Source: Pseudomonas gingeri (GTDB lineage: Bacteria > Pseudomonadota > Gammaproteobacteria > Pseudomonadales > Pseudomonadaceae). Taken from it: DNA of 64,000 nt. Position numbers and translations under genes: made by a program. Under the pieces are notes generated by a model that did no database searches, was not told where the DNA came from, and saw nothing but the letters and a program-made list of their open reading frames with translations. Below, one piece after another: positions 8,895 through 17,647 of this stretch. The stretch's first letter is position 1. The number at the start of each line of letters is the position of its first letter. The DNA is taken from NCBI RefSeq assembly GCF_013386165.1, contig NZ_JACAOS010000016.1:62001-126000 (forward strand), written 5' to 3'.

Positions 8895-9551
8895 TCAGGC
8901 TCGGCTGGCGTGATACAGGCTCACGTGGCGAAACTCTTCCGGCTCCGCCAGGTCCGGCAGGGTAAAGGCCTCGAGCATTTCCAGGCGTCGATACAACGGA
9001 TGGCGGAAATCCCGCACCCGCGAATCCGCCACCAACGCTTCCCGGCCCCGGCTGAGAAACTGGTCGAGCAACGGCAGGTTCTCCCGGTCATACAGCACAT
9101 CCGCCACCAGAATCAGGTCGAAACGATCACTCTCGGCGAAGAAGTCCACGCTGTAGCTCAGTTCCACCCCATTGAGCGCGGCATTCGCCCGACAGGCCGC
9201 CAGGGCCAATGGGTCGAGGTCGCAGGCCACCACTTCCAGCGCCCCGGCCCGGGCCGCGGCAATCGCCGCCACACCGGAACCGGCGCCGAAATCCAGCACT
9301 CGTTTGCCCGTCACCCACTGCGGCTGTTCGGCCAGGTAACGGGCCATGGCCAGGCCGCTGGCCCAGCAGAAACTCCAGTAGGGCGGTTCATGCAGGATTC
9401 GCCGGGTTTCTTCGGGGGTAAAGGCGCGGTCCATGTTCTGCGCGTCGATCAGCCACAACTGCAACGCGGTCCCCGGCAAGGGACAGGCCACCAGTTGGGC
9501 ATCGCCCAGCAACTCGCTCAAGGACTGTTGCAGGTCCGCCGGTGCACTCAT
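8895..9551 (-). CDS. Class I SAM-dependent methyltransferase (Nnt1/ETFB-KMT type)
   Basis: 218 residues. SAM-binding motif I is VLDFGAGSGVAAIAAA (around residues 87-102), followed by ACDLDPLA (motif II) and DLILVADVLYDRENLP, which is the D/N-x-x-Y-style motif of the lysine and N-methyltransferase subfamily with predicted protein substrates. The N-terminal PPYWSFCWASGLAMARYL is the family's Trp-rich lid. It overlaps the lipoprotein gene by ATGA, so the two are translationally coupled. The substrate is unknown; ETF-beta-like lysine methylation is a family-based guess. Confidence 0.88.
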   Translation of the reverse strand: MSAPADLQQSLSELLGDAQLVACPLPGTALQLWLIDAQNMDRAFTPEETRRILHEPPYWSFCWASGLAMARYLAEQPQWVTGKRVLDFGAGSGVAAIAAARAGALEVVACDLDPLALAACRANAALNGVELSYSVDFFAESDRFDLILVADVLYDRENLPLLDQFLSRGREALVADSRVRDFRHPLYRRLEMLEAFTLPDLAEPEEFRHVSLYHASRA

Positions 9552-10006
9552 GGCGCGGTAAAGAATTGCAGCTGCCCCAACGCCTGGGTGGTCGGCTCGG
9601 TGATACCGCGTGACGGTAGATGCAGGATCAATTGCCCGGACAGGCTGGCCCGCCCGCGCAATTCCACGCGGCTGCCCACCGGGAACACGTCCGGGTTGAA
9701 GCGCAGGCGGAACGGCAGGACCTGGCCGGTGCCGTTGATCTTGCTGCTGGCCAGCAACTGCTGTGGACGACCGCGCTCGTCGATCACCAGCAGGGCCAGT
9801 TCCACTTCGGCGTCCTTGGGGACGCCCTGCAAGGTGCCGCTCAATTCACGTTGAAAACTGGGCAGCGGGCCCAGTTCCTCATAGGGATTGACCGGTTTGC
9901 TCGCCTGCTGTTGGGCCGGTACTGCCGGAGCGGGCTTGGGCGGTGGGCTGCCGCAAGCAGCCAGGAGGCCGGCGAGGCTGAGCAAAACAAGCGGTCGTAC
10001 GGACAT
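9548..10006 (-). CDS. YbaY-family outer-membrane lipoprotein
   Basis: 152 residues from the ATG at 10006 with GGAG upstream. The lipoprotein signal MSVRPLVLLSLAGLLAACGS has lipobox LAAC, with Cys18 lipidated. A Pro-rich linker follows, then a YbaY-type beta domain (ELSGTLQGVPKDAEVELALLVIDERG ... LPFRLRFNPDVFPVGSRVELRGRASLSGQL). Family members are small glycan- or META-like lipoproteins of unknown role. It shares a 4-bp overlap with the downstream methyltransferase and is divergent from nrdR. Confidence 0.88.
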   Translation of the reverse strand: MSVRPLVLLSLAGLLAACGSPPPKPAPAVPAQQQASKPVNPYEELGPLPSFQRELSGTLQGVPKDAEVELALLVIDERGRPQQLLASSKINGTGQVLPFRLRFNPDVFPVGSRVELRGRASLSGQLILHLPSRGITEPTTQALGQLQFFTAP

Positions 10007-10147
10007 GAACGGCTCCAACTGAAGGCAAAATCCGGTGCATCGGTCTGAGTAAAAGGTAGTCGGGCGACTGTATACCGCAAACCCTATGGCTTGTCTTGCC
10101 ACGGGGATGCGCTACCATGGCCCTCCCATTTTTTGTTGCCTGCCACC

Positions 10148-10612
10148 ATGCACTGTCCCTTCTGCGGTGCCAACGACACCAAAGTCATCGACTCGCGTCT
10201 GGTCGCCGAGGGCGAGCAGGTGCGCCGCCGGCGCGAATGCCTGGCCTGCGGTGAACGTTTTACCACCTTCGAGACCGCCGAACTGGTCCTCCCGCGCCTG
10301 ATCAAACAGGACGGCAGCCGCCAACCCTTCGACGAAGAAAAACTTCGCGCCGGCATGCAGCGCGCGCTGGAAAAGCGCCCGGTCAGTGTCGAACGCCTGG
10401 AAGCCGCGCTGGTGCACATCAAGCACAAGCTGCGGGCCACCGGCGAACGTGAGGTCAAGTCGCTGGTCGTCGGTGAGCTGGTGATGGCCGAGTTGCAGAA
10501 ACTCGATGAAGTCGCCTATATCCGTTTCGCTTCGGTCTATCGCCGCTTCCAGGACCTCAACGAGTTCCGCGAAGAGATCGACCGCCTGGCCCGCGAGCCC
10601 GCCAAAGAATGA
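10148..10612 (+). CDS. nrdR: NrdR transcriptional repressor of ribonucleotide reductase genes
   Basis: 154 residues from the ATG at 10148 (MHCPFCGANDTKVIDSR). The N-terminal zinc ribbon uses CPFC and CLAC-GERF pairs, with the RRRRECLACGERFTTFE signature. An ATP-cone domain follows (LIKQDGSRQPFDEEKLRAGMQRALEKRPV ... VAYIRFASVYRRFQD). NrdR senses ATP/dATP and represses nrd operons. It is the first gene of the riboflavin operon and overlaps ribD by ATGA, the common proteobacterial nrdR-rib arrangement. Confidence 0.98.
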   Translation: MHCPFCGANDTKVIDSRLVAEGEQVRRRRECLACGERFTTFETAELVLPRLIKQDGSRQPFDEEKLRAGMQRALEKRPVSVERLEAALVHIKHKLRATGEREVKSLVVGELVMAELQKLDEVAYIRFASVYRRFQDLNEFREEIDRLAREPAKE

Positions 10613-11748
10613 GCCTTTCAACCGAGCAAGCCGTCCTCGACGCCCATTACATGGCCCGTGCCCTGGAGCTGGCCCGCAAGGGTCGCTACTCGACACACCC
10701 GAACCCACGGGTTGGCTGTGTGATCGTGCAAGGTGGTGTGGTGGTCGGCGAAGGCTGGCACGTGCGCGCCGGCGAACCCCATGCCGAGGTGCATGCTTTG
10801 CGCGAGGCGGGTGAAAACGCCCGTGGCGCCACGGCCTATGTGACCCTTGAACCCTGCAGCCACTTCGGTCGTACGCCGCCGTGCGCCGACGCCCTGGTCA
10901 AAGCTGGCTTGGCGCGGGTGGTCGCGGCCATGCAGGACCCCAACCCGGAAGTCGCCGGGCGTGGCCTCAAGCGCCTGGCCGATGCCGGGATCGCGGTGCA
11001 CAGCGGTGTGCTGGAAGGCGAAGCGCGCGCGCTCAACCAGGGTTTCCTCAAACGTATGGAGCACGGCGTGCCGTTCGTGCGGATCAAGCTGGCGATGAGC
11101 CTGGACGGGCGTACTGCCATGGCCAGCGGCGAAAGCCAATGGATCACCGGCCCCGAGGCGCGCTCCGCGGTACAACGCCTGCGAGCCCAGGCCAGTGTGG
11201 TGCTGACCGGTGCCGACAGCGTGCTGGCGGACCAGGCGCGGATGACCGTGCGCCCCGCCGAGTTGGGGCTCGATCCCGAGCTGACCGCCCTGGCCGAACG
11301 CCGTCCACCCCTGCGGGTGCTGATCGACGGTCGCCTGCGGGTGCCGCTGGATGCGCCATTCTTCACCGCAGGTCCGGCGCTGGTGGTGACCTGCACCCCG
11401 GGCGCCGCCGAACGTTATCAAGCCCTGGGCCATGAATTGCTGGAAGTGCCCGGCGCCGAAGGTCATGTCGACCTGCGCCGCTTGCTCACCGAGCTGGCCG
11501 CCCGTGGCATCAACGAAGTGCTGGTGGAGGCCGGTCCGCGCCTGGCGGGGGCCTTTGCCCGGCAAGGCCTGGTGGACGAATACCAATTGTTTGTCGCCGG
11601 TCAGTTCCTCGGCTCCACGGCGCGCCCATTGTTGGACTGGCCGCTGGAACAGATGAATCAGGCGCCCCGGCTGAAAATCATTGAAATGCGCGCAGTCGGC
11701 AATGACTGGCGAGTCACCGCAATACCTGATCCTGCACCCGGCGTATAA
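10609..11748 (+). CDS. ribD: Bifunctional riboflavin deaminase/reductase RibD
   Basis: 379 residues, usual for the family. The N-terminal deaminase has the zinc motif PHAEVHA with PCSHFGRTPPC, which deaminates the pyrimidine made by RibA. The C-terminal reductase domain begins near residue 150 (FVRIKLAMSLDGRTAMASGESQWIT is its substrate/NADPH region) and reduces the ribosyl side chain. The start overlaps nrdR by 4 bp. It is the second gene in nrdR-ribD-ribE-ribBA-ribH-nusB-thiL-pgpA. Confidence 0.98.
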   Translation: MSLSTEQAVLDAHYMARALELARKGRYSTHPNPRVGCVIVQGGVVVGEGWHVRAGEPHAEVHALREAGENARGATAYVTLEPCSHFGRTPPCADALVKAGLARVVAAMQDPNPEVAGRGLKRLADAGIAVHSGVLEGEARALNQGFLKRMEHGVPFVRIKLAMSLDGRTAMASGESQWITGPEARSAVQRLRAQASVVLTGADSVLADQARMTVRPAELGLDPELTALAERRPPLRVLIDGRLRVPLDAPFFTAGPALVVTCTPGAAERYQALGHELLEVPGAEGHVDLRRLLTELAARGINEVLVEAGPRLAGAFARQGLVDEYQLFVAGQFLGSTARPLLDWPLEQMNQAPRLKIIEMRAVGNDWRVTAIPDPAPGV

Positions 11749-11791
11749 TTTTCGCTTGCGCCACGCGCGGGCCGTTCTCGAGGAGGACTTC

Positions 11792-12454
11792 ATGTTTACC
11801 GGCATCATTGAATCCATCGGCAGTATCCGTGCCTTGAACCCCAAGGGCGGCGACGTCCGCGTCTACGTGGAAACCGGCAAGCTGGACCTCGCCGACGTCA
11901 AGCTCGGCGACAGCATCGCGGTCAACGGCGTCTGCCTGACCGCGGTCGAGCTGCCAGGCGACGGCTTCTGGGCCGACGTCAGCCGTGAAACCCTGGACTG
12001 CACCGCCTTCAACCAATTGAAAGCCGGCAGCCGGGTCAACCTGGAAAAAGCCCTGACCCCGACCACCCGTCTCGGTGGGCACCTGGTCAGCGGCCATGTC
12101 GACGGTGTCGGCGAAGTGGTCGCCCGTGAAGAAAACGCCCGGGCCATCCAGTTCCGCATCCGTGCGCCGAAAGACCTGGCCAAATACATCGCCCACAAGG
12201 GCTCGATCACCGTCGACGGCACCAGCCTGACGGTCAACGCGGTGAATGGCGCCGAGTTCGAACTGACCATCGTCCCGCACACCCTGGCCGAAACCATCAT
12301 GGCCGACTACCGTCCAGGTCGTCAGGTCAACCTCGAAGTCGACCTGCTGGCCCGTTACCTGGAGCGTCTGCTGCTGGGTGACAAGGCGGCAGAGCCGTCG
12401 AGCGGTGGCATCAGCGAAAGCTTCCTGGCCGCCAACGGCTACCTCAAATCCTGA
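11792..12454 (+). CDS. ribE: Riboflavin synthase alpha chain
   Basis: 220 residues from the ATG at 11792, preceded by an excellent GAGGAGGA site. The N-terminus MFTGIIESIGSI is invariant in the family. Two tandem lumazine-binding barrels are visible (GDSIAVNGVCLTAV at about 36-49 and GSITVDGTSLTVNAV at about 133-147), with HLVSGHVDGVG between them. The enzyme dismutates two 6,7-dimethyl-8-ribityllumazines to riboflavin. It is called ribC in some Pseudomonas annotations. Confidence 0.98.
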   Translation: MFTGIIESIGSIRALNPKGGDVRVYVETGKLDLADVKLGDSIAVNGVCLTAVELPGDGFWADVSRETLDCTAFNQLKAGSRVNLEKALTPTTRLGGHLVSGHVDGVGEVVAREENARAIQFRIRAPKDLAKYIAHKGSITVDGTSLTVNAVNGAEFELTIVPHTLAETIMADYRPGRQVNLEVDLLARYLERLLLGDKAAEPSSGGISESFLAANGYLKS

Positions 12455-12484
12455 CACCCAAATTTTGAAAGAAGGGGGTGCCGC

Positions 12485-13576
12485 GTGGCGCTCAACACGA
12501 TTGAAGAGCTGGTCGAAGACATTCGCCAAGGCAAGATGGTCATCCTCATGGATGACGAAGACCGTGAGAACGAAGGCGACCTGATCATGGCCGCCGAATG
12601 CTGCAAGGCCGAGCACATCAACTTCATGGCCAAGCACGCCCGCGGGCTGATCTGCATGCCCATGAGTCGTGAGCGCTGCGAACTGCTCAAGCTGCCGCTG
12701 ATGGCGCCGCGCAACGGTTCCGGCTTTGGCACCAAGTTCACCGTGTCCATCGAGGCCAGCGAAGGTGTGACCACCGGCATCTCCGCCGCTGACCGCGCCC
12801 GCACCGTGCAAGCGGCTGCCGCCAAGGACGCCAAGGCTGAAGACATCGTCAGCCCCGGCCACATCTTCCCGCTGATGGCCCAGCCCGGCGGCACCCTGGC
12901 CCGCGCCGGCCACACCGAAGCCGCCTGCGACCTGGCGCGCATGGCCGGTTTCGAGCCGAGCGGGGTGATCTGCGAAGTGATGAACGACGATGGCACCATG
13001 TCCCGTCGCGCTGAACTGGAAACCTTCGCCGCCGAACACAACATCAAGATCGGCACCATCGCCGACCTGATCCACTACCGGATGATCCACGAACGTACCG
13101 TTCAGCGGATTGCCGAGCAGCCGCTGGACAGCGAGCTGGGGCATTTCAACCTGGTCACCTATCGTGATTCGGTGGAAGGCGACGTGCACATGGCCCTGAC
13201 GCTGGGCAGCTTCTGCGCCGAAGAGCCGACCCTGGTGCGGGTGCATAACATGGACCCGCTGCGCGACCTGCTGATGGTCAAGCAACCCGGGCGCTGGAGC
13301 CTGCGCGCCGCCATGGCCGCGGTGGCCGAGGCCGGCAGCGGCGTGGTGCTGTTGCTCGGTCACCCGCTGGATGGTGACGTGCTGCTGGCGCATATCCGCG
13401 AGACCGCTGACCAGGCCCCGGCGAAAAAACCGACCACCTACAGCATTGTCGGTGCCGGCTCGCAGATCCTGCGCGACCTGGGTGTACGAAAAATGCGCCT
13501 GATGAGTGCACCGATGAAGTTCAATGCGATATCCGGTTTCGACCTGGAAGTAGTAGAATACGTGCCCTCCGAATAA
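12485..13576 (+). CDS. ribBA: RibBA: DHBP synthase with degenerate GTP cyclohydrolase II-like domain
   Basis: 363 residues from a GTG at 12485, chosen for the AGAAGGGGG site before it. The N-terminal 200 residues are an intact 3,4-dihydroxy-2-butanone 4-phosphate synthase (DDEDRENEGDL near 23-33, HTEAACDLARMAG, CEVMNDDG). The C-terminal half aligns with GTP cyclohydrolase II, but where zinc-binding cysteines should be (pattern C-x2-GD-x7-RCDC) it reads RVHNMDPLRDLL, so the metal site is gone. The cyclohydrolase step is therefore presumably done by the separate ribA at 17030. The rest of this domain may be structural or regulatory. Confidence 0.95.
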   Translation: MALNTIEELVEDIRQGKMVILMDDEDRENEGDLIMAAECCKAEHINFMAKHARGLICMPMSRERCELLKLPLMAPRNGSGFGTKFTVSIEASEGVTTGISAADRARTVQAAAAKDAKAEDIVSPGHIFPLMAQPGGTLARAGHTEAACDLARMAGFEPSGVICEVMNDDGTMSRRAELETFAAEHNIKIGTIADLIHYRMIHERTVQRIAEQPLDSELGHFNLVTYRDSVEGDVHMALTLGSFCAEEPTLVRVHNMDPLRDLLMVKQPGRWSLRAAMAAVAEAGSGVVLLLGHPLDGDVLLAHIRETADQAPAKKPTTYSIVGAGSQILRDLGVRKMRLMSAPMKFNAISGFDLEVVEYVPSE

Positions 13577-13622
13577 AGACTGGCTGCTCGCGGCCCTTGA
13601 TTCGCGGTTCAAATATCCCTGA

Positions 13623-13645
13623 GGGGCGCGTACTAGGCGCGCCCC
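13623..13645 (+). other. Strong hairpin between ribBA and ribH
   Basis: GGGGCGCG at 13623-13630 pairs with CGCGCCCC at 13638-13645 around a 7-nt loop in the 91-bp gap, 22 bp before the ribH start. No T-run follows, so it is not a classical terminator; an mRNA stability or attenuation role is possible. No FMN riboswitch-like sequence was recognised here. Confidence 0.45.
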
Positions 13646-13667
13646 GGCTCTTTAAGAGAATTGTCGA

Positions 13668-14144
13668 ATGACCCTGAAGACCATCGAAGGTACCTTCATC
13701 GCCCCCAAAGGCCGCTATGCCCTGGTGGTCGGCCGCTTCAACAGCTTCGTCGTTGAAAGCCTGGTGAGCGGTGCCGTTGACGCCCTGGTTCGCCACGGTG
13801 TCAGCGAAAGCGACATCACCATCATCCGCGCACCTGGCGCCTTCGAAATCCCGCTGGTCGCGCAGAAAGTCGCCCAGAAAGGCGATTTCTCGGCAATCAT
13901 CGCCCTCGGCGCGGTCATTCGTGGCGGTACTCCGCACTTCGAATACGTGGCTGGCGAATGCACCAAGGGCCTGGCCCAGGTCTCCATGGAATTCGGCGTG
14001 CCGGTTGCCTTCGGCGTGCTGACCGTTGACTCCATCGAACAAGCCATCGAACGTTCCGGCACCAAAGCCGGCAACAAAGGCGCCGAAGCCGCCCTTTCCG
14101 CCCTGGAAATGGTCAGCTTGCTGGCGCAATTGGAGGCTGTGTGA
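13668..14144 (+). CDS. ribH: 6,7-dimethyl-8-ribityllumazine synthase
   Basis: 158 residues, normal length. Family motifs: GRFNSFVVESLVSGA (substrate loop), APGAFEIPLVAQK, ALGAVIRGGTPHFEYV (phosphate site and catalytic His) and PVAFGVLTVD. It condenses the RibD product with DHBP from RibBA, forming a 60-mer or decamer shell in other bacteria. The stop overlaps the nusB GTG start (GTGA). Confidence 0.98.
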   Translation: MTLKTIEGTFIAPKGRYALVVGRFNSFVVESLVSGAVDALVRHGVSESDITIIRAPGAFEIPLVAQKVAQKGDFSAIIALGAVIRGGTPHFEYVAGECTKGLAQVSMEFGVPVAFGVLTVDSIEQAIERSGTKAGNKGAEAALSALEMVSLLAQLEAV

Positions 14145-14641
14145 TTAGCGACGAAAGCGATCGTTTCAACCCGCGCGATCCGAAGCCTGAAGGCTCCGGC
14201 AAGCCCTCCAAAAGCGTCAAGCGTCGCGAGGCCCGTCAGCTCGCGACCCAGGCCCTGTACCAGTGGCACATGGCCAAGCAGTCGCTGAACGAGATCGAGG
14301 CGCAGTTTCGGGTCGACAACGACTTCACTGATGTCGATGGCGCTTACTTCCGTGAAATCCTCCACGGCGTTCCGCAGTTCAAGAGCGAGATCGACACGGT
14401 CCTCAAGCCGTGCCTGGACATCGAGATCGAAGAACTGGACCCGGTTGAACTGGCGGTGTTGCGCCTGTCCACCTGGGAACTGCTCAAGCGCGTCGACGTG
14501 CCTTACCGCGTCGTGATCAACGAAGGGATCGAACTGGCCAAGGTCTACGGTTCCACCGACGGTCACAAGTTCGTCAACGGCGTGCTCGACAAACTGGCGC
14601 CGCGCCTGCGTGAAGCTGAAGTGAAGGCGTTCAAGCGCTGA
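14141..14641 (+). CDS. nusB: Transcription antitermination factor NusB
   Basis: 166 residues with a GTG start at 14141 overlapping the ribH stop. A polar 25-residue leader precedes the fold, which starts at RREARQLATQALYQW (RNA-binding Arg-rich helix). LDPVELAVLRLSTWEL and YRVVINEGIELAKVYGSTDGHKFVNGVLDKLA are NusB signatures. It binds boxA RNA with S10 for rRNA antitermination. The ribH-nusB-thiL order is conserved in gamma-proteobacteria. Confidence 0.98.
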   Translation: MISDESDRFNPRDPKPEGSGKPSKSVKRREARQLATQALYQWHMAKQSLNEIEAQFRVDNDFTDVDGAYFREILHGVPQFKSEIDTVLKPCLDIEIEELDPVELAVLRLSTWELLKRVDVPYRVVINEGIELAKVYGSTDGHKFVNGVLDKLAPRLREAEVKAFKR

Positions 14642-14659
14642 TCCGCGCTTGACCTTGGC

Positions 14660-15625
14660 ATGGGCGAGTTCGAGCTGATCCGCAACTTCTTTGCCGCCGC
14701 GCCTTGTGCGCAGGCCGGCGAGGGCGTTGCCCTGGGCATCGGCGACGACTGCGCCCTGCTGAGCGTCCCCGCCGGGGAGCAACTGGCGATTTCCACCGAC
14801 ACCCTGGTGGCGGGTGTGCATTTCGCCGACCCCTGCGACCCTTTCCTGCTCGGCCAGCGTGCGCTGGCCGTAGCCGCCAGTGACCTGGCCGCCATGGGCG
14901 CCACGCCCCTGGCCTTTACCCTCGCGTTGACCTTGCCGCACAACGACGCCGGTTGGCTGCAAGCCTTCGCCCGCGGTTTGAACCTGATGGCGCAACACTG
15001 CGACCTGCGTCTGGTGGGTGGCGACACCACCCGTGGGCCGCTGTGCCTGACACTGACCGTGTTCGGTCGGGTGCCGACAGGCCAGGCGCTGACCCGCAGC
15101 GGCGCGCAAGTCGGTGACCTGCTATGTGTCGGTGGCGACTTGGGCAATGCGGCGGGCGCCTTGCCGCTGGTGCTGGGCCAGCGGATGGCGGCGCCGGCGA
15201 TTGCCGAACCGCTGCTGGAGCACTACTGGTCGCCCAAGCCGCAACTGGCACTGGGTCAGTTCTTGCGCAACAAGGCCACCTCGGCACTGGATATCTCTGA
15301 CGGGCTCTTGGCCGATTGCGGGCATATCGCGGCGGCGTCCTCCGTCAGGTTGCAGGTCGAACGCGAAGCCTTGCCAGTGTCTTCGGCACTGCTGGCCTTT
15401 GCCGGCCAGGACGGCGCCTACGAGGCGGCCCTCAGCGGGGGTGACGACTACGTATTGGCCTTCACTCTGCCACCCGGCGAGCTGCCTGGATTGCTGGCGG
15501 CCCACAGCTCGGTGCGGGTGATCGGTCAGGTGCTGGCCGGTCAGGGCGTGGTCCTGGTGGACACCGCCGGTCGCGACATCACGCCGGCGCGGCGCGGCTA
15601 CCAACATTTCCCGGAGACCCCGTGA
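14660..15625 (+). CDS. thiL: Thiamine-monophosphate kinase
   Basis: 321 residues (MGEFELIRNFFAAAP). Metal and ATP sites of the PurM-like fold are visible: GIGDDCALL near residue 27, DTLVAGVHF, AVAASDLAAMGATP and VGGDTTRGPL. LDISDGLLAD and SGGDDYVL mark the C-terminal subdomain. It phosphorylates thiamine monophosphate to the pyrophosphate cofactor. It lies 18 bp after nusB, and its stop overlaps the pgpA GTG. Confidence 0.98.
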   Translation: MGEFELIRNFFAAAPCAQAGEGVALGIGDDCALLSVPAGEQLAISTDTLVAGVHFADPCDPFLLGQRALAVAASDLAAMGATPLAFTLALTLPHNDAGWLQAFARGLNLMAQHCDLRLVGGDTTRGPLCLTLTVFGRVPTGQALTRSGAQVGDLLCVGGDLGNAAGALPLVLGQRMAAPAIAEPLLEHYWSPKPQLALGQFLRNKATSALDISDGLLADCGHIAAASSVRLQVEREALPVSSALLAFAGQDGAYEAALSGGDDYVLAFTLPPGELPGLLAAHSSVRVIGQVLAGQGVVLVDTAGRDITPARRGYQHFPETP

Positions 15626-16125
15626 CAGATCATCCCAAGCAGACCCCGGCCGAATTCGTACCGCCGTCGGTCTGGCGCAATCCCTGGCATTTCCTGGCTT
15701 TCGGCTTCGGTTCTGGCACCTTGCCCAAGGCGCCGGGCACCTGGGGTTCGCTGGTTGCGCTACCCTTTATACCGTTATGGCAGATGTTGCCCGACTGGGG
15801 CTACTGGCTGATGCTCGGCGTCACCATGCTGTTCGGCTTCTGGCTGTGCGGCAAGGTCGCCAACGATCTGCGGGTACACGACCACGAAGGCATCGTCTGG
15901 GACGAGATGGTCGGGATGTGGATCACCCTCTGGCTGGTGCCGGACGGTTGGTACTGGTTGCTGGCGGGGTTTTTGCTGTTCCGCTTCTTCGACATCCTCA
16001 AGCCCTGGCCGATCCGCTGGATCGACCGGCATGTCCATGGCGGCGTCGGCATCATGCTCGACGACGTTCTGGCCGGGGTATTCGCCTGGCTGGTCATGCA
16101 AGGGCTGGTGCACCTGTTTACCTGA
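15622..16125 (+). CDS. pgpA: Phosphatidylglycerophosphatase A
   Basis: 167 residues with a GTG start overlapping thiL (GTGA). Hallmarks are GFGSGTLPKAPGTWGSL near residue 30, DHEGIVWDEMVGMW (acidic catalytic/metal motif) and FRFFDILKPWPIRWIDR, with hydrophobic segments between them for inner-membrane insertion. It removes phosphate from phosphatidylglycerophosphate. It is probably the last gene of the rib-nus-thi-pgp operon; the following binding-protein gene begins 10 bp later and may be read through. Confidence 0.97.
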   Translation: MTDHPKQTPAEFVPPSVWRNPWHFLAFGFGSGTLPKAPGTWGSLVALPFIPLWQMLPDWGYWLMLGVTMLFGFWLCGKVANDLRVHDHEGIVWDEMVGMWITLWLVPDGWYWLLAGFLLFRFFDILKPWPIRWIDRHVHGGVGIMLDDVLAGVFAWLVMQGLVHLFT

Positions 16126-16135
16126 GGATTCAGGC

Positions 16136-16930
16136 ATGTCTGGTTGTCGGTTGTGGGTCGTACTGCTCTGCCTGTTGGCGAGTGGCGTTGTAGGCAATGT
16201 CGTTCAGGCGAGTGAAGAAACCTCTTCGCCTGGGCTGATCCATCTCGCCAGCGAGGAATGGGCCGACTACACCGGCGCCGACGGTCACGGCCTGGCCTGG
16301 GATCTCATGCGGCTGATCTTCGAGCCCAAGGGCGTCAAGGTGCTGATCAGCACCGAACCCTATGTCCGGGCGATCGGGCTGGTGCAGCGCGGCGAGGCGG
16401 ACGCCTGGGTGGGGGCTTATCGCAGTGACGTGACGGGGGCCCTTTATCCGCGCTGGCATTTCGACGTCGATCATCTCTATGCCCTGGGGCTGGCGAGCAA
16501 TCCGCAGCCGACCCTGGAAACCCTGGGTATCTACCGTCTGGCCTGGATGCGTGGCTACAGGTACCAGAACTACCTGCCCAATGTCCGCCACTACAACGAA
16601 ATCGTGCGCCGGGACGGGATCTTGTTGATGCTCTCGCAAAGCCGTGCCGACTACTACATCGATGCACTGTCCGAGGTGAAAGGGGTGCAGGGGCGCGCCG
16701 CGCACCCGGAGATGTTCCGGCGTAGCCATTTGCTCGACCTGCCGCTGTACCTGGGGTTTGCCGACAACGCGCGGGGCCGTTCATTGCTGGCCCTGTATGA
16801 CCAGCGGATGGAGGAGCTGGTCAAGAGTGGCGAGTTGCGGGCTATTTTCGAACACTGGAAGCAGCCATATCCGTTCGACAGCCTGCCGACGCCGGTGCCA
16901 CCGCCGGTGCCGACGCATCAAACTTATTGA
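16136..16930 (+). CDS. Periplasmic solute-binding protein (SBP_bac_3-like)
   Basis: 264 residues from the ATG at 16136 with GAGG upstream. A signal peptide MSGCRLWVVLLCLLASGVVGNVVQA is followed by a type 3 extracellular binding-protein fold: LIHLASEEWADYTGADGHGLAWDLMRLIF, EPYVRAIGLVQRGEADAWVGAY and a C-terminal LVKSGELRAIFEHW. The tail is Pro-rich (PTPVPPPVPTHQTY). No permease or ATPase lies nearby, so it may be an orphan sensor-type binding protein. The ligand is unknown. Confidence 0.82.
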   Translation: MSGCRLWVVLLCLLASGVVGNVVQASEETSSPGLIHLASEEWADYTGADGHGLAWDLMRLIFEPKGVKVLISTEPYVRAIGLVQRGEADAWVGAYRSDVTGALYPRWHFDVDHLYALGLASNPQPTLETLGIYRLAWMRGYRYQNYLPNVRHYNEIVRRDGILLMLSQSRADYYIDALSEVKGVQGRAAHPEMFRRSHLLDLPLYLGFADNARGRSLLALYDQRMEELVKSGELRAIFEHWKQPYPFDSLPTPVPPPVPTHQTY

Positions 16931-17029
16931 TAGTTATCATGGACAATTCAGCCTAAGCGTCTGTAGGAACCTACTGTTACAATGCGACCTCTGCGAATTT
17001 CCAGTCCTCATACTGATCAGGAGCACACG

Positions 17030-17647
17030 GTGCCCGTCGTTTTCGTCGCCGCTTCCAAACTGCCAACCCCCTTTGCGACCTTCACCATGAATGGCTTTCT
17101 CGAAGAAGCCACCGGTCGTGAACACGTCGTGCTGACCCTGGGGGACGTGGCGGATGGCGCACCGGTTCTTGGCCGTGTGCATTCCGAATGCCTGACCGGC
17201 GATGCCTTGTTCAGCCAGCGCTGCGATTGCGGCTCTCAGTTGGAGGCTGCCTTGCGGGCGATTGCCAAGGAAGGTCGGGGTGCCTTGCTGTACCTGCGCC
17301 AGGAAGGGCGCGGCATTGGCCTGATGAACAAGATCCGTGCCTATGAGTTGCAGGATGGCGGGGCCGACACCGTCGAGGCCAACGAGCGCCTGGGTTTTGC
17401 CGCCGACCTGCGGGACTACGCGATCTGCCGGCCAATGCTCGAACACCTGGGCATCAAGTCCCTGCGCCTGATGACCAACAACCCGCGCAAGGTCAAGGCC
17501 TTGACCGACATGGGCATCAACGTGGCCGAGCGCGTGCCGCTGCAGACCGGGCAGAACCCGCACAACAAACTCTACCTGGCGACCAAGGCCGACAAGCTCG
17601 GCCACATGATGGGCAACGAGCACCAGAGCGAGGCTGATCCGGCGTGA
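17030..17647 (+). CDS. ribA: GTP cyclohydrolase II
   Basis: 205 residues from a GTG at 17030 with AGGAG upstream; the in-frame ATG at 16982 would add 16 non-conserved residues. All catalytic features are present: VHSECLTGDALFSQRCDCGSQL (three zinc cysteines), YLRQEGRGIGL (GTP site), LRDYAICRPMLEHLGIKSLRLMTNNP. It opens GTP to the first riboflavin precursor and compensates for the degenerate cyclohydrolase domain in ribBA. It overlaps the next gene by GTGA. Confidence 0.98.
   Translation: MPVVFVAASKLPTPFATFTMNGFLEEATGREHVVLTLGDVADGAPVLGRVHSECLTGDALFSQRCDCGSQLEAALRAIAKEGRGALLYLRQEGRGIGLMNKIRAYELQDGGADTVEANERLGFAADLRDYAICRPMLEHLGIKSLRLMTNNPRKVKALTDMGINVAERVPLQTGQNPHNKLYLATKADKLGHMMGNEHQSEADPA

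Noticed and set aside
12455..12484. Possible FMN riboswitch before ribBA
   Set aside because: The gap is only 30 bp, far too short for an RFN element, and no RFN-like sequence precedes any rib gene here.
11714..13612. 632-codon antisense frame across ribE and ribBA
   Set aside because: Lies opposite two clear enzyme genes and its translation has no family character.
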